Below are positions 40,867-51,198 of a stretch of DNA of 64,000 nucleotides, piece after piece. The DNA comes from SAR116 cluster bacterium AG-337-N21 (lineage in GTDB: Bacteria > Pseudomonadota > Alphaproteobacteria > Puniceispirillales > Marisalimonadaceae), in contig QBZZ01000004.1 of the NCBI GenBank assembly GCA_003282145.1, positions 45,817 to 109,816 of the forward strand, given 5' to 3'. Both the position numbers and the translations under genes were made by a program. How positions within the stretch are numbered: the stretch's first letter is position 1; each line of letters begins with the position of its first letter. A model generated the notes under the pieces. That model was not told the DNA's origin. It saw only the letters and a program-made list of their open reading frames with translations, and searched no databases.

Positions 40867-41628
40867 ATGCGTTGTGGCGTGATAGCTAGAAAATTAGGAA
40901 TGTCAAGAATATTTAATGATAATGGTGAACACGTACCTGTGACTGTTTTAAGACTTGAAAATGTTGAGGTTTTATCTTTAAAGTCTATGGAAAAAGATGG
41001 ATATATTGCCATTCAATTAGGCTTTAACAATAAAAAGTTAAAGAATATTAATAAGCCTCTAAAGGGTTATTTTGCTAAGGCTAAATCCGAACCTAAAGAA
41101 AAAATCATAGAATTTAGAGTTACTGAAGATGCTTTATTAAAAATTGGTGATAAAATTGGCGTAAACCATTTTATACCTGGTCAAAAGATTGATGTAATGG
41201 GAATTTCACAAGGTAAAGGTTTTGCAGGTTCAATGAAGCGACATAATTTTGGAGGGATGCAGGCGACGCATGGTGTGTCAATCAGTCATAGGGCCCACGG
41301 CTCAACTGGCAACAGCCAAGATCCAGGCAGAACTTGGAAAGGCAAAAAAATGGCAGGGCAATACGGTAATGTCAGGGTTACAACTCAAAGTCTCAAAGTT
41401 GTAAAACTTCTAGAGGATGACAATTTAATTTTGGTAGAAGGTTCAGTTCCAGGATCAAAAAATGGAATTGTAACTTTATCTGATGCAGTTAAACATGATC
41501 TTCCAAAGGATGCTCCCTTTCCTGCCGGCCTTATAACGTCTGAAGCTTCGATTAATGAAATAATACCAGTTTCTGAAAATACTAGTGGTAATTTATCAGA
41601 GAATGAAGGAGCCCAAGGTGAAAATTAA
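40867..41628 (+). CDS. rplC: Ribosomal protein L3
   Basis: 253 residues starting MRCGVIARKLGMSRIF. The loop reaching the peptidyl-transferase centre contains GGMQATHGVSISHRAHGS and NSQDPGRTWKGKKMAG. The protein ends with an acidic tail of about 25 residues (ENTSGNLSENEGAQGEN), longer than E. coli L3 (209 residues). The last 11 bases overlap rplD. Confidence 0.97.
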   Translation: MRCGVIARKLGMSRIFNDNGEHVPVTVLRLENVEVLSLKSMEKDGYIAIQLGFNNKKLKNINKPLKGYFAKAKSEPKEKIIEFRVTEDALLKIGDKIGVNHFIPGQKIDVMGISQGKGFAGSMKRHNFGGMQATHGVSISHRAHGSTGNSQDPGRTWKGKKMAGQYGNVRVTTQSLKVVKLLEDDNLILVEGSVPGSKNGIVTLSDAVKHDLPKDAPFPAGLITSEASINEIIPVSENTSGNLSENEGAQGEN

Positions 41629-42235
41629 ATCTTTAAATTTAAATAACAAGTCAGGTAAAGAAATTACACTGAATGTTAATGTTTTTGGAATATCTCCTAG
41701 ACCTGACATTATGGCCAGAGTTATAAGATGGCAATTAGCGAAAAGACGTTTGGGTAACCACTCTGTCAAAACTCGAAGCGAAATTAAAATGACTACAGCT
41801 AAAATGTATAAGCAAAAGGGAACTGGTAAAGCCAGGCATGGTTCAGGGTCTGTATCACAGTTTAGAGGTGGTGGAATGGCCCATGGGCCAGTTAGTCATT
41901 CTCATTCTCACAATTTAAATAAAAAAGTAAGGAAACTAGGCTTAAAATCTGCATTGTCTGATAAATTCAAACTTGGAAAACTCATTATTTTGGATGGCGC
42001 AAAATGTGATGGAAAGACTTCAACTTTAAAGAAAAAATTAGATGAGATGGGAGTGGGAAAAACTCTAGTTATTTCAGGTATTGAGGTTGAAGCAAATTTT
42101 GTAAAAGCTGCAAATAATATTAAAAATTTAGATGTGCTCTCCTGCGAAGGAATTAACGTCTACGATATTGTTAAAAAAGATAACTTAATAATCATTGACG
42201 ATGCACTTAAATTTGTTGAGGAACGGTTGTCATGA
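41618..42235 (+). CDS. rplD: Ribosomal protein L4
   Basis: 205 residues from GTG at 41618, chosen because AAGGAG at 41606-41611 stands 6 bases before it and the protein then starts MKIKSLNLNN. An upstream ATG or GTG would extend into rplC with no family support. The exit-tunnel loop with KMYKQKGTGKARHGS and RGGGMAHGP is intact. L4 represses the S10 operon in other bacteria. Confidence 0.95.
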   Translation: MKIKSLNLNNKSGKEITLNVNVFGISPRPDIMARVIRWQLAKRRLGNHSVKTRSEIKMTTAKMYKQKGTGKARHGSGSVSQFRGGGMAHGPVSHSHSHNLNKKVRKLGLKSALSDKFKLGKLIILDGAKCDGKTSTLKKKLDEMGVGKTLVISGIEVEANFVKAANNIKNLDVLSCEGINVYDIVKKDNLIIIDDALKFVEERLS

Positions 42236-42561
42236 GCATAAGACCTAGAAAAAAAAATGAAACTTTAATTAGCTTAAATAAAGCTTATCAGGTTATTTTA
42301 AATCCTTTAATTACAGAAAAAGCAACGCAAATGTCAGAATTTAACAAAATGGTATTTTCAGTTCCACTTACCGCAAGTAAATTTGACATAAAATTAGCAA
42401 TTGAAAAAATTTTTTCAGTAAAAGTTAAGTCCGTTCATACTATATTACTTAAAGGAAAGGTTAAAAGATTTAAAGGAATTTTAGGTCGAAGAGCAAATAC
42501 AAAAAAAGCTATAATAACTCTTGCACCTGGTAATACGATAGATTTGTCAGTGGGGGTATAA
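42232..42561 (+). CDS. rplW: Ribosomal protein L23
   Basis: 109 residues. The conserved [21 protein letters not shown] start of the domain is preceded by a short basic extension. L23 surrounds the tunnel exit and docks trigger factor and SRP. ATGA overlap with rplD; one base separates it from rplB. Confidence 0.96.
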   Translation: MSIRPRKKNETLISLNKAYQVILNPLITEKATQMSEFNKMVFSVPLTASKFDIKLAIEKIFSVKVKSVHTILLKGKVKRFKGILGRRANTKKAIITLAPGNTIDLSVGV

Positions 42562-42562
42562 T

Positions 42563-43387
42563 ATGGCATTAAAACAATATAAACCTAACACACCCGGTCA
42601 AAGAGGATTAGTTCTTGTAGATAAATCTGAATTGTACAAAGGGAAGCCTGAGAAAAAATTAACTGAAGGCCTTAGTAAAAATGGAGGAAGAAATCACTCT
42701 GGTAAAATTACAATGTGGCAAAGAGGTGGTGGACACAAAAGAAGATATAGAATAATAGACTTTAAAAGGAATAAGTTTGATATATATGGTATGGTTGAGC
42801 GTATAGAATATGATCCAAATCGTTCAGCATATATTGCTCTAATAAAATATGAAGATAATGAATTGAGATATATTATAGCTCCTCAAAGATTAAGTGTGGG
42901 AGATAAAGTAATATCTTCTAGCAAGGCTGATATTAAGCCTGGAAATTGTATGCCACTTTCATCTGTGCCAGTTGGTACTATTATTCATAATGTTGAACTT
43001 AAACCTGGCAAAGGCGGTCAAATTGCTCGTTCAGCAGGTTCCTACGTACAACTTATAGGTAAAGATTTATCTTATTCAATATTGCGATTAGTATCTGGTG
43101 AAGTGAGATTTGTGCTGTCTTCTTGTATGTGTGCAATTGGAGCTGTGTCAAATCCTGACAATCAAAATACTAACTTAGGTAAAGCTGGTAGAAATAGATG
43201 GTTGGGAAAAAGACCTTCTGTAAGAGGTGTTGCCATGAACCCAGTTGATCATCCTCACGGTGGAGGTGAAGGAAGAACATCTGGCGGTAGGCACCCAGTT
43301 ACTCCCTGGGGTAAGCCTACAAAAGGATATAGAACAAGAAATAATAAAAGAACTGATAAATTAATAATTAGAAGAAGAAAAGCGTAA
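42563..43387 (+). CDS. rplB: Ribosomal protein L2
   Basis: 274 residues with KxxYKPTTPG-type start ([14 protein letters not shown]), [14 protein letters not shown] and the C-terminal peptidyl-transferase-proximal loop [18 protein letters not shown]. It is of standard length. Confidence 0.98.
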   Translation: MALKQYKPNTPGQRGLVLVDKSELYKGKPEKKLTEGLSKNGGRNHSGKITMWQRGGGHKRRYRIIDFKRNKFDIYGMVERIEYDPNRSAYIALIKYEDNELRYIIAPQRLSVGDKVISSSKADIKPGNCMPLSSVPVGTIIHNVELKPGKGGQIARSAGSYVQLIGKDLSYSILRLVSGEVRFVLSSCMCAIGAVSNPDNQNTNLGKAGRNRWLGKRPSVRGVAMNPVDHPHGGGEGRTSGGRHPVTPWGKPTKGYRTRNNKRTDKLIIRRRKA

Positions 43388-43397
43388 GGTTAACTAA

Positions 43398-43673
43398 ATG
43401 TCAAGATCTATTTGGAAAGGTCCCTTTGTGGATGGCTATTTACTAAAAAAAGCTGATATAGCAAGAGAATCAGGAAGAAATGACGTAATAAAAACTTGGT
43501 CAAGGAGATCTACTGTTATGCCTCAATTTGTTGGGCTTACATTTGGTGTGTACAATGGTAAAAAATTTATACCTGTAACCATAACTGAAACTATGGTGGG
43601 GCATAAATTAGGAGAATTTTCACCTACAAGGACTTATTATGGTCATACAGCTGACAAAAAATCAAAGCGATAG
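43398..43673 (+). CDS. rpsS: Ribosomal protein S19
   Basis: 91 residues, [18 protein letters not shown] and the block [19 protein letters not shown]. It sits at the 30S head with S13 and contacts the A-site finger region. It lies 10 bases after rplB. Confidence 0.98.
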   Translation: MSRSIWKGPFVDGYLLKKADIARESGRNDVIKTWSRRSTVMPQFVGLTFGVYNGKKFIPVTITETMVGHKLGEFSPTRTYYGHTADKKSKR

Positions 43674-43681
43674 AGGTAGAG

Positions 43682-44059
43682 ATGGGAAAAGAGAAAAATA
43701 AAAGAAGAGAACTGGACAACGAGGCTAAAGTTGTGTTGAAAAATATTAGAATTAGTCCCCAAAAACTTAACCTTGTAGCCCAGATGATTAGAAAGCAGGC
43801 TGCATCTAAGGCTATTTCTATTTTACAATTTTCTAAACGAAGGATATCTAATGATGTTGAAAAGGCATTGAGGTCCGCTATAGCGAACGCTGAAAATAAT
43901 CATTCACTTGATATAGACAAACTTATTGTAAAAGAAGCTTATGTTGGCAAAGGTTTGGTTATGAAACGTTTTCGTGCTCGTGCTAGAGGTCGTGGTGCCA
44001 AAATTATAAAACCTTTTTCTCATCTAACAATTTTATTGTCCGAACAGGAAGGTAAATAA
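43682..44059 (+). CDS. rplV: Ribosomal protein L22
   Basis: 125 residues. The tunnel hairpin region reads [26 protein letters not shown], with the conserved [15 protein letters not shown] at the front. The N-terminal 15 residues are charged and slightly longer than in E. coli. The stop codon is immediately followed by rpsC (1-base gap). Confidence 0.97.
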   Translation: MGKEKNKRRELDNEAKVVLKNIRISPQKLNLVAQMIRKQAASKAISILQFSKRRISNDVEKALRSAIANAENNHSLDIDKLIVKEAYVGKGLVMKRFRARARGRGAKIIKPFSHLTILLSEQEGK

Positions 44060-44060
44060 T

Positions 44061-44762
44061 ATGGGTCAAAAAACACAACCAATTGGATTTAGATTAGGAA
44101 TAAACCGTACTTGGGACTCTAGGTGGTTTGGTGGAAAGTCTTATGCTGACTTGCTTCACCAAGATATAAATCTCAGAAAGTATTTGTTTAATAAGTTAAA
44201 AGCAGCCGCAGTTAGTAAAATTGTTATTGAAAGGCCTGCTGGAAGAGCTAAAATTTCTATATATGCTGGAAGGCCTGGATTAGTTATTGGTAAAAAAGGT
44301 CAAGATATCGAAACTTTAAAAAATATACTAAGCAAGCAAGTTGGTGCTGAGGTAAGTCTTAATATAATAGAAATAAGAAAACCAGAGATTGATGCTAAGT
44401 TAGTTGCTGAAGGTATAGCTCAGCAACTTGAAAGAAGAGTCGCTTTTAGAAGAGCAATGAAAAGGGCTGTTCAGAGTGCAATCAGACTAGGAGCTCAAGG
44501 CGTTAGAATAAATTGCGCAGGTAGGCTTGGCGGTGCAGAAATTGCAAGAACTGAATGGTATAGAGAAGGCAGAGTTCCTTTACATACTTTGAGGGCAGAT
44601 GTTGATTATGGGGAAGCAACTGCATTTACGACTTATGGCGCAACTGGAATAAAAGTTTGGATTTTCAAAGGCGAAGTTATGGAACATGATCCCATGGCTC
44701 AAGATAAAAAAATGCAAGGTGCTGTCAAAGGTTCAAATATCAAATCTATGGATCAGGGGTAA
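44061..44762 (+). CDS. rpsC: Ribosomal protein S3
   Basis: 233 residues, [23 protein letters not shown] domain with the [15 protein letters not shown] loop (GxxG) and the C-terminal half with [27 protein letters not shown] follow. S3 lines the mRNA entry tunnel. It is 2 bases from rplP. Confidence 0.98.
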   Translation: MGQKTQPIGFRLGINRTWDSRWFGGKSYADLLHQDINLRKYLFNKLKAAAVSKIVIERPAGRAKISIYAGRPGLVIGKKGQDIETLKNILSKQVGAEVSLNIIEIRKPEIDAKLVAEGIAQQLERRVAFRRAMKRAVQSAIRLGAQGVRINCAGRLGGAEIARTEWYREGRVPLHTLRADVDYGEATAFTTYGATGIKVWIFKGEVMEHDPMAQDKKMQGAVKGSNIKSMDQG

Positions 44763-44764
44763 AA

Positions 44765-45178
44765 ATGTTACAGCCTAAAAGAACAAAATTTAGAAAAGCT
44801 CATAAAGGTAGAATCCACGGCCTAGCCAAGGGTGGAACAAAACTTAATTTTGGATCGTTTGGGCTCAAAGCTGTCGAGCCTGAAAGAGTTACAGCTAGAC
44901 AAATAGAAGCTGCTAGAAGAGCTATAACCAGACATCTAAGGAGAGCAGGTAGGGTATGGATAAGGATATTTCCAGACGTCCCAGTTTCGAGCAAGCCAGC
45001 TGAAGTTAGAATGGGTAAAGGTAAAGGTTCACCTGATTTTTGGGTCTGTAGAATAAAGCCTGGTAGAATTATGTTTGAACTTGATGGCGTTTCAGAAATT
45101 GCTGCTAAAGAAGCCTTGAGTTTAGCAGCGGCAAAACTACCTATGCATACTAAAGTTGTTAAAAGATTAGGTGAATAA
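44765..45178 (+). CDS. rplP: Ribosomal protein L16
   Basis: 137 residues, [17 protein letters not shown], then [25 protein letters not shown] and [13 protein letters not shown]. It lies in the A-site corridor of the 50S subunit. The ATG follows GGGGTAAAA at the end of rpsC. Confidence 0.98.
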   Translation: MLQPKRTKFRKAHKGRIHGLAKGGTKLNFGSFGLKAVEPERVTARQIEAARRAITRHLRRAGRVWIRIFPDVPVSSKPAEVRMGKGKGSPDFWVCRIKPGRIMFELDGVSEIAAKEALSLAAAKLPMHTKVVKRLGE

Positions 45179-45192
45179 TAAAAGAGGAATAA

Positions 45193-45399
45193 ATGGCAAA
45201 GCACAAGTCCAAAGATTTAAAAGTTAAGACTAATGATGAACTTAAAGAGCAGATAAAATTGTTAAGAAAAGAACAGTTTAACCTTCGCTTTCAGATATCA
45301 AATGGACAGAATGAAAACCCTGCCAGATTTAAGCAAATTAGAAAAGAAATAGCTTGTATAAAAACAATTTTGAACAATGTTGTATTAACTAAAGGTTGA
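45193..45399 (+). CDS. rpmC: Ribosomal protein L29
   Basis: 68 residues, two-helix protein. The core LKEQIKLLRKEQFNLRFQISNGQ and RFKQIRKEIACIKTIL are typical. It lies next to L23 at the tunnel exit. An AAAGAGGA site precedes the ATG. Confidence 0.95.
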   Translation: MAKHKSKDLKVKTNDELKEQIKLLRKEQFNLRFQISNGQNENPARFKQIRKEIACIKTILNNVVLTKG

Positions 45400-45411
45400 G
45401 GATTAAATTAT

Positions 45412-45639
45412 ATGCCAAAAAGAATTTTAACAGGTAAAGTTACAAGTAATAAGTCAGATAAAACAATAACTGTTTTAGTTGAAAGAAAAATTATGCATCC
45501 AATGTACAAAAAATTTGTAACAAAATCTAAGAAATTTTCTGTTCATGATAGTGAAAATAAGTTCAATATTGGGGATATAGTGAGCATAAGAGAGTGCAAT
45601 CCAATCTCTAAAAATAAGCGTTTTGAAGTTATATATTAA
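45412..45639 (+). CDS. rpsQ: Ribosomal protein S17
   Basis: 75 residues of the OB-fold S17: [34 protein letters not shown], then [23 protein letters not shown]. Usual length and place after rpmC. Confidence 0.96.
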   Translation: MPKRILTGKVTSNKSDKTITVLVERKIMHPMYKKFVTKSKKFSVHDSENKFNIGDIVSIRECNPISKNKRFEVIY

Positions 45640-45664
45640 TTGAAATTTTTCTTGGAGATATAAT

Positions 45665-46033
45665 ATGATACAAATGCAAAGTAATCTCGAAGTTGCAGAC
45701 AACTCTGGTGCAAGAAGAGTTCAATGTATTAAGGTTTTGGGTGGATCTGGTCGTACATCAGCTGCGGTTGGAGATGTTATTGTGGTTTCAATTAAAGAAG
45801 CTATCCCTAGAGGTCGTGTAAAAAAAGGTGATGTTCATAGAGCTGTCATAGTTAGAACTGCGAAAGAAGTTAGACGAAATGACGGAACCTGCATTAGATT
45901 TGATAAAAATGCTGCAGTTTTAGTTAATAAAAGTAACGAACCAATAGGTACAAGAATATTTGGTCCTGTTACACGAGAATTACGTAGCAGAAAATTTATG
46001 AAAATAGTTTCTCTAGCTCCTGAGGTTTTGTAA
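45665..46033 (+). CDS. rplN: Ribosomal protein L14
   Basis: 122 residues, [19 protein letters not shown], with [23 protein letters not shown] split across the mid-domain. The stop overlaps the rplX ATG by one base. It starts the spc operon without a visible promoter, so it is read through from upstream. Confidence 0.98.
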   Translation: MIQMQSNLEVADNSGARRVQCIKVLGGSGRTSAAVGDVIVVSIKEAIPRGRVKKGDVHRAVIVRTAKEVRRNDGTCIRFDKNAAVLVNKSNEPIGTRIFGPVTRELRSRKFMKIVSLAPEVL

Positions 46034-46353
46034 TGAATAAGAAATTTAAAATTAAAAAGGGTGATTCAGTTATTGTAATTACCGGTAAAGATAAAGGTAA
46101 GTTAGGTAACGTTTTATCTATATTAAAAGATAAAGATAGAGTTATTGTTCAAGGAGTTAATATCATTAAGCGACACAGAAAAGCAACACAAGAAAGCCCT
46201 GGTAAAATTGAAGAAATAGAGGCCTCAGTTCATATTTCAAATGTTTCGCATGTTGATCCTGATAATGGTAAACCCACAAGAGTTAAGTATGAGATTAAAG
46301 ATGGTGTAAAGAAAAGAATGTCTGTTGTGTCAGGCTCTTTATTAGACAAGTAA
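46033..46353 (+). CDS. rplX: Ribosomal protein L24
   Basis: 106 residues with a KOW motif (KKGDSVIVITGKDKGKLGNV). It is an early assembly initiator of the 50S subunit. The ATG shares an A with the rplN stop (TAATG). Confidence 0.96.
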   Translation: MNKKFKIKKGDSVIVITGKDKGKLGNVLSILKDKDRVIVQGVNIIKRHRKATQESPGKIEEIEASVHISNVSHVDPDNGKPTRVKYEIKDGVKKRMSVVSGSLLDK

Positions 46354-46366
46354 AATGGAGATTTAA

Positions 46367-46912
46367 ATGACAGTCCGTTTGTATGAAAAATATAGAAAAG
46401 AAATTACTAACACTCTAAAAGACAAATTCAATTATAAGAATGATTTAGAAATACCAAAACTTGAAAAAATTGTCATTAACATGGGTGTAGGCGAGGCAGT
46501 TAAAGACAGTAAAAAAATTGAAGTTGCTGTTAAGGAGTTGGCTGCAATAAGTGGTCAAAAACCTGTAGTAACCAAATCAAAAAAAGCTAATGCCAGCTTT
46601 AAATTAAGAGAAGGGATGCCTATTGGGGTAAAAGTAACCCTTAGAAAAAATAAAATGTATGAGTTCATAGATAGGTTTGTAAATGTGGCGTTACCGAGAG
46701 TTCGAGATTTCAGAGGAGTTAATCCAAAGAGTTTTGACGGTAATGGCAATTTCGCACTTGGCTTAAAAGAACAATTTGTTTTTCCTGAGATTGAGTATGA
46801 CAACGTTGATTCTGTTAGAGGTATGGATATAATTTTTGTTACTTCAGCTAAATCAGATGATGAAGGGAAAGAGTTATTAAGAGGTTTTGATTTTCCATTT
46901 AGTTCACAATAA
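46367..46912 (+). CDS. rplE: Ribosomal protein L5
   Basis: 181 residues with [18 protein letters not shown], the block [21 protein letters not shown] and the end [21 protein letters not shown]. It binds 5S rRNA and contacts P-site tRNA. It lies 13 bases after rplX. Confidence 0.98.
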   Translation: MTVRLYEKYRKEITNTLKDKFNYKNDLEIPKLEKIVINMGVGEAVKDSKKIEVAVKELAAISGQKPVVTKSKKANASFKLREGMPIGVKVTLRKNKMYEFIDRFVNVALPRVRDFRGVNPKSFDGNGNFALGLKEQFVFPEIEYDNVDSVRGMDIIFVTSAKSDDEGKELLRGFDFPFSSQ

Positions 46913-46931
46913 TTTTTACTAGGAGATATAG

Positions 46932-47237
46932 ATGGCTAAAAAAAGTGCTATCCAAAAAAACTTGAATAAAGAAATACAAGTTAAAAAAAACAAATCACGA
47001 AGAGATAGATTAAAAGCAATTTGTAGTAATAGAACTCTTCCTATTGAAGAGCGTTTTGAAGCTCAACTCAAGTTATCTGAAATGCCCAGAAATGGAGCAA
47101 AGATTAGGCTTAGAAATAGATGTTTAATCACAGGTAGACCTCGTGGCTATTACAGGAAAGTTAAAATGTCACGTATTGCATTAAGGGAATTTGCTTTATC
47201 GGGGCAAATTCCAGGTATGGTTAAATCAAGTTGGTAG
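46932..47237 (+). CDS. rpsN: Ribosomal protein S14 (zinc-free type)
   Basis: 101 residues, [15 protein letters not shown], ending [21 protein letters not shown]. The CxxC pairs of the zinc-binding form are absent, so it is the long Cys-free class. It lies 19 bases after rplE. Confidence 0.97.
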   Translation: MAKKSAIQKNLNKEIQVKKNKSRRDRLKAICSNRTLPIEERFEAQLKLSEMPRNGAKIRLRNRCLITGRPRGYYRKVKMSRIALREFALSGQIPGMVKSSW

Positions 47238-47250
47238 AAAGGTATTAATT

Positions 47251-47649
47251 ATGTCAATGAGTGATACGCTTGGAGATATGTTAACTAGAATTAGAAATGG
47301 TCAATCAGCGAATAAAGCAGTTGTAGAAGCACCTGCGTCTAGATTTAGAGCAAACGTTTTGGATGTTTTAAAAAGGGAAGGTTATATTCGTAATTTTTCT
47401 AAATTTGAAAGGCGGCCTGGAATTCATGAATTTAAAATAGAATTAAAATATTATGATGGTAAACCTGTAATAAGTGAAATAAAAAGAGTATCAACCCCTG
47501 GTAGAAGAGTTTATTCGAGTATAAGCGATTTACCAAGAACATATAATGGTCTTGGAATATCGATATTATCTACACCAAGAGGTGTTATGAGCGATAATGA
47601 AGCAAGAGCTGCCCATGTTGGTGGGGAAGTTCTTTGCCAAGTATTTTAG
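47251..47649 (+). CDS. rpsH: Ribosomal protein S8
   Basis: 132 residues from the ATG at 47251 (MSMSDTLGDMLTRIRNGQ), after AGAAAGG. An upstream in-frame start at 47191 lies within rpsN and lacks family support. The C-terminal STPRGVMSDNEARAAHVGGEVLC is the family end. S8 is the known translational repressor of spc operons. Confidence 0.97.
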   Translation: MSMSDTLGDMLTRIRNGQSANKAVVEAPASRFRANVLDVLKREGYIRNFSKFERRPGIHEFKIELKYYDGKPVISEIKRVSTPGRRVYSSISDLPRTYNGLGISILSTPRGVMSDNEARAAHVGGEVLCQVF

Positions 47650-47661
47650 GAGTATAAATAG

Positions 47662-48195
47662 ATGTCTAGAATTGGTCAGGCCATTATAAAAATCCCCGAT
47701 GGTATTGAAGTTAAGCACGAAGGTAATAGTTTTTGGGCAAAGGGGTTAAAAGGTGAACTAAATGCTCCGGTTAGTAGTACTGTTACTGTTACGATAAAAG
47801 ATAAAACAATATCAGTTGAACCAAAAAATAATGATGCAAAAAGTAAGGCGATTTGGGGTACAACTCGAGCTCTTATAAACAATGCCGTTTCAGGTGTTAG
47901 TCAAGGTTTTACAAAAGATATGGAGATTGTAGGGGTTGGTTATAGAGGTGCATTACAAGGTAAAACATTATCACTTAGCCTTGGTCTTAGTCACCCAGTT
48001 GAAATTGAAGTACCTGAGGGCATTATGGTGAAGATGGATGGAAACACAAAATTTACAATTTCTGGTGCTGATAAACAGAAACTTGGTGAATTTGCAGCAA
48101 TGATAAGATCAAAAAGACCTCCAGAACCATTTAAAGGAAAAGGAATAAGATATGCTGACGAATTTATTTTACGTAAAGAAGGTAAGAAAAAATAG
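47662..48195 (+). CDS. rplF: Ribosomal protein L6
   Basis: 177 residues with the two-domain L6 repeat, [17 protein letters not shown], and the conserved end [24 protein letters not shown]. It lies near the sarcin-ricin loop. It is 8 bases from rplR. Confidence 0.98.
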   Translation: MSRIGQAIIKIPDGIEVKHEGNSFWAKGLKGELNAPVSSTVTVTIKDKTISVEPKNNDAKSKAIWGTTRALINNAVSGVSQGFTKDMEIVGVGYRGALQGKTLSLSLGLSHPVEIEVPEGIMVKMDGNTKFTISGADKQKLGEFAAMIRSKRPPEPFKGKGIRYADEFILRKEGKKK

Positions 48196-48203
48196 AGGTA
48201 TAT

Positions 48204-48566
48204 ATGAATAATTCAATGTCACTTCATAATAGAAGAAAAAATAGAAATAGAAAAGCTTTGAAAATTAAGGCATTTGGTAAATTAAGATTAACCGTCTTTA
48301 GGTCCAGTAAACATATTTATAGTCAAATAATTGATGATAATAAAGGTATAACTGTTGCATCAGCTTCAAGTCTAGAAACTAACATAAAAAAACAATTTAA
48401 AAATTGTGGAAATAAAGAAGCTGCAACCTCTGTAGGTAAGTTAATAGCTGAAAAGGCTCTTATAAAAGGAATAAAAAAAGTTGTTTTTGATAGAGGTGGA
48501 TATATTTATCATGGCAGAGTAAAAAACTTAGCAGAAGCAGCTAGAGAAAGTGGATTAATATTTTAG
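48204..48566 (+). CDS. rplR: Ribosomal protein L18
   Basis: 120 residues, 5S rRNA-binding. The core [19 protein letters not shown] and [23 protein letters not shown] are typical. A second in-frame ATG three codons in (MSLHNRR) is possible. GAGGTATAT precedes the first. Confidence 0.96.
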   Translation: MNNSMSLHNRRKNRNRKALKIKAFGKLRLTVFRSSKHIYSQIIDDNKGITVASASSLETNIKKQFKNCGNKEAATSVGKLIAEKALIKGIKKVVFDRGGYIYHGRVKNLAEAARESGLIF

Positions 48567-48575
48567 GGGTTTGAA

Positions 48576-49142
48576 ATGGCAAGAATTGATAAACAAGATA
48601 AAAAAAATAATAAAGAAGATAGTGACTTAGTTGATAAGTTAGTTGGTATAAATCGTGTTGCAAAAGTTGTTAAAGGTGGAAGACGTTTTGGATTTGCTGC
48701 TCTTGTTGTAGTTGGAGACCAAAGAGGTAAAGTTGGTTTTGGTACTGGTAAAGCTAAAGAAGTACCTGAAGCAATAAAAAAAGCTACTGACGATGCAAAA
48801 AAAAATATGGTTAAGGTTCCAATGAAGGAAGGCAGAACTTTGCATCACGATATGAAAGGTCATTATGGTGCTGGAAGAGTTGTATTAAGGAGCGCTCCAT
48901 CCGGAACTGGTATAATTGCCGGTGGACCTATGCGAGCTGTATTTGAAACACTTGGAGTGCAAGATGTAGTTGCAAAATCAATAGGAACCTCAAACCCCCA
49001 TAATATGATTAAAGCAACTTTTGATGCCTTCAACTCAATGAATTCCCCAAGAAGCATTGCTAATAAAAGAAGTATGAAAGTTGCTGAAATTTTTGGTAAT
49101 CAAACAAAATCAGATATAAACAAAAATTCTAAAGCTAGTTAG
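48576..49142 (+). CDS. rpsE: Ribosomal protein S5
   Basis: 188 residues. The dsRBD-like start [20 protein letters not shown] is followed by [11 protein letters not shown] and [17 protein letters not shown]5 supports mRNA unwinding and fidelity. It has a lysine/asparagine-rich tail of about 20 residues. It is 9 bases after rplR. Confidence 0.98.
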   Translation: MARIDKQDKKNNKEDSDLVDKLVGINRVAKVVKGGRRFGFAALVVVGDQRGKVGFGTGKAKEVPEAIKKATDDAKKNMVKVPMKEGRTLHHDMKGHYGAGRVVLRSAPSGTGIIAGGPMRAVFETLGVQDVVAKSIGTSNPHNMIKATFDAFNSMNSPRSIANKRSMKVAEIFGNQTKSDINKNSKAS

Positions 49143-49150
49143 GTATTATA

Positions 49151-49333
49151 ATGTCAGATAATAAGACACTCGTTGTTACTCAAAAGAAAAGCCCTATTGG
49201 TAGACAATTAGATCAGAAAAAAACATTGATAGGTCTGGGTTTAAATAAAATTGGTAGAACCAAAATTTTAAATGATACTTCTTCAATTAGGGGCATGATA
49301 AATAAAGTAAAACATCTGGTTGAAGTTAGTTAA
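49151..49333 (+). CDS. rpmD: Ribosomal protein L30
   Basis: 60 residues, [30 protein letters not shown], a short single-domain L30. It is placed between rpsE and rplO as in most bacteria; GGTATTATA precedes the ATG, a weak ribosome binding site. Confidence 0.94.
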   Translation: MSDNKTLVVTQKKSPIGRQLDQKKTLIGLGLNKIGRTKILNDTSSIRGMINKVKHLVEVS

Positions 49334-49365
49334 AAAATTAAACTAGACTGGATTAGGGGTTAAAT

Positions 49366-49866
49366 ATGAATTTAAATGTAATTAAAGATAACAAATACGC
49401 AACAAAAAATAAAAAAAGAGTTGGCAGAGGTATAGGTTCTGGGACAGGGAAAACTTCTGGAAAAGGTCACAAAGGTCAAAAAGCAAGGTCCGGGGTATCT
49501 ATTAAAGGTTTTGAAGGTGGCCAAATGCCTATCCACAGAAGATTACCAAAAAGAGGATTTACCAATATAAATAGAGTGCCTTATGTTGTATTAAATTTTA
49601 ACAGAATACAAAGTCTAATCAATAATAACAAAATTGATCCAAAAAAAATAATTAATTATCAAACGTTGTTTGATTTAGGCATAATTAAAACTATGAAATC
49701 CAAGATTAAACTTTTGGCTAAAGGTGAAATAAAAACTAAAATTAATATTGAAGTTGCAGCTGCTTCTATTTCAGCAAAAGAGATTGTGGAGAAAGTAGGC
49801 GGTTCAATCACTATCTTAGAAAATAATAGACTGGTTAAAACCCCGACAAAGAAATCTGGAGTTTAA
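49366..49866 (+). CDS. rplO: Ribosomal protein L15
   Basis: 166 residues. The glycine/basic N-terminal arm reads KKRVGRGIGSGTGKTSGKGHKGQKAR-like (split: RVGRGIGSGTGKTSGKGHKG). The fold then ends with the IEVAAASISAKEIVEKVGG block. It lies 3 bases before secY. Confidence 0.97.
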   Translation: MNLNVIKDNKYATKNKKRVGRGIGSGTGKTSGKGHKGQKARSGVSIKGFEGGQMPIHRRLPKRGFTNINRVPYVVLNFNRIQSLINNNKIDPKKIINYQTLFDLGIIKTMKSKIKLLAKGEIKTKINIEVAAASISAKEIVEKVGGSITILENNRLVKTPTKKSGV

Positions 49867-49869
49867 TTA

Positions 49870-51198
49870 ATGGCTAACGAAAGTATGTTCGGGGTTTTAG
49901 GTCAGGCTACTGAGCTACGTCAAAGAATTATATTTACTCTTATAGCTTTAATCGTATACAGATTAGGGACTTATATACCTGTTCCTGGTATTAATGCAGT
50001 TGCTTTATCAGAAATTGTTAATAATGCTAATAATGGCGTTCTTGGAATGTTCAATATGTTTTCTGGTGGTGCTTTAGGTCGTATGACAATTTTTGCGCTA
50101 ACAATTCTTCCATACATATCAGCTTCAATAATAATGCAATTGATGACTTCTATTTCTCCACAAATGTCTCAATTAAAAAAAGATGGCGAGTCAGGAAGAA
50201 AAACTATCAATCAATATACTAGATACTTAACTGTCTTATTAGCAACAGTCCAAGCTTATGGATTTGCAGTAGCTTTAGAAAGTACAACAGGTGCCTCTGG
50301 TTCACTAGTTAATAATCCTGGTGTTTTTTTTAAAGTAACTACTGTAGTTACTTTGGTTGGATCAGTTATGTTTTTATTATGGCTAGGAGAGCAGATAACA
50401 TCAAGAGGCATAGGAAATGGTGTTTCTTTAATTATTTTTTCAGGGATAGTTGCTGAATTACCTAGAGCTATTGCACAAATTTTAGAACAAGGTAGAACTG
50501 GGTCAATTTCTACATTCTTAATTATTGCAATTCTATTGCTTGCCATAGCAGTAATAGTTTTTATTGTATTTATAGAACGTTCACAAAGGAAAATAATTGT
50601 ACAATATCCAAAAAGGCAAATGGGCAACAAAATGTTTGCAGGTGATTCATCTCACTTACCGTTAAAAATTAATGTTCCTGGAGTTATTCCTCCAATTTTT
50701 GCATCAGCCCTTTTACTATTACCTACGTCATTATCTTCTTTTTCGGGTTTGGATAATAACAGTTCCGAATGGATCTTGACTTTGAATTCATATTTTGGAA
50801 GAGGTCAACCTTTATATTTAGCATTATACATAAGCTTGATTGTTTTTTTTGCATTTTTCTATACAGCAATAGTTTTTAACCCTGATGAAACTGCAGATAA
50901 TTTAAAAAAGAATGGTGGTTATGTTCCGGGTATTAGACCAGGACCCCCAACTGCTGATTATTTAGACTTTGTGTTAACCAGACTTACAGCAATTGGAGCT
51001 ACTTATTTAGCTGCTGTTTGTATTTTACCAGAAATTTTAATATCAAAATACTCAATTCCTTTTTATTTAGGTGGTACTAGTTTACTAATAGTTGTTACCG
51101 TTTCTATGGACACAGTATCTCAAGCTCAATCACATTTAATTGCACACAGATACTCAGGATTAATAAAAAAATCAAAATTAAGAGGAAGTAGAAGGTAG
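49870..51198 (+). CDS. secY: SecY, protein-conducting channel
   Basis: 442 residues with ten transmembrane helices. Family phrases are LRQRIIFTLIALIVYRLGTY, ALTILPYISASIIMQL, IPLKINVPGVIPPIFASALL-like (LPLKINVPGVIPPIFAS) and the cytosolic loop NLKKNGGYVPGIRPG. It forms the SecYEG channel with SecE (24544). Its stop codon is directly followed by the adk ATG. Confidence 0.98.
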   Translation: MANESMFGVLGQATELRQRIIFTLIALIVYRLGTYIPVPGINAVALSEIVNNANNGVLGMFNMFSGGALGRMTIFALTILPYISASIIMQLMTSISPQMSQLKKDGESGRKTINQYTRYLTVLLATVQAYGFAVALESTTGASGSLVNNPGVFFKVTTVVTLVGSVMFLLWLGEQITSRGIGNGVSLIIFSGIVAELPRAIAQILEQGRTGSISTFLIIAILLLAIAVIVFIVFIERSQRKIIVQYPKRQMGNKMFAGDSSHLPLKINVPGVIPPIFASALLLLPTSLSSFSGLDNNSSEWILTLNSYFGRGQPLYLALYISLIVFFAFFYTAIVFNPDETADNLKKNGGYVPGIRPGPPTADYLDFVLTRLTAIGATYLAAVCILPEILISKYSIPFYLGGTSLLIVVTVSMDTVSQAQSHLIAHRYSGLIKKSKLRGSRR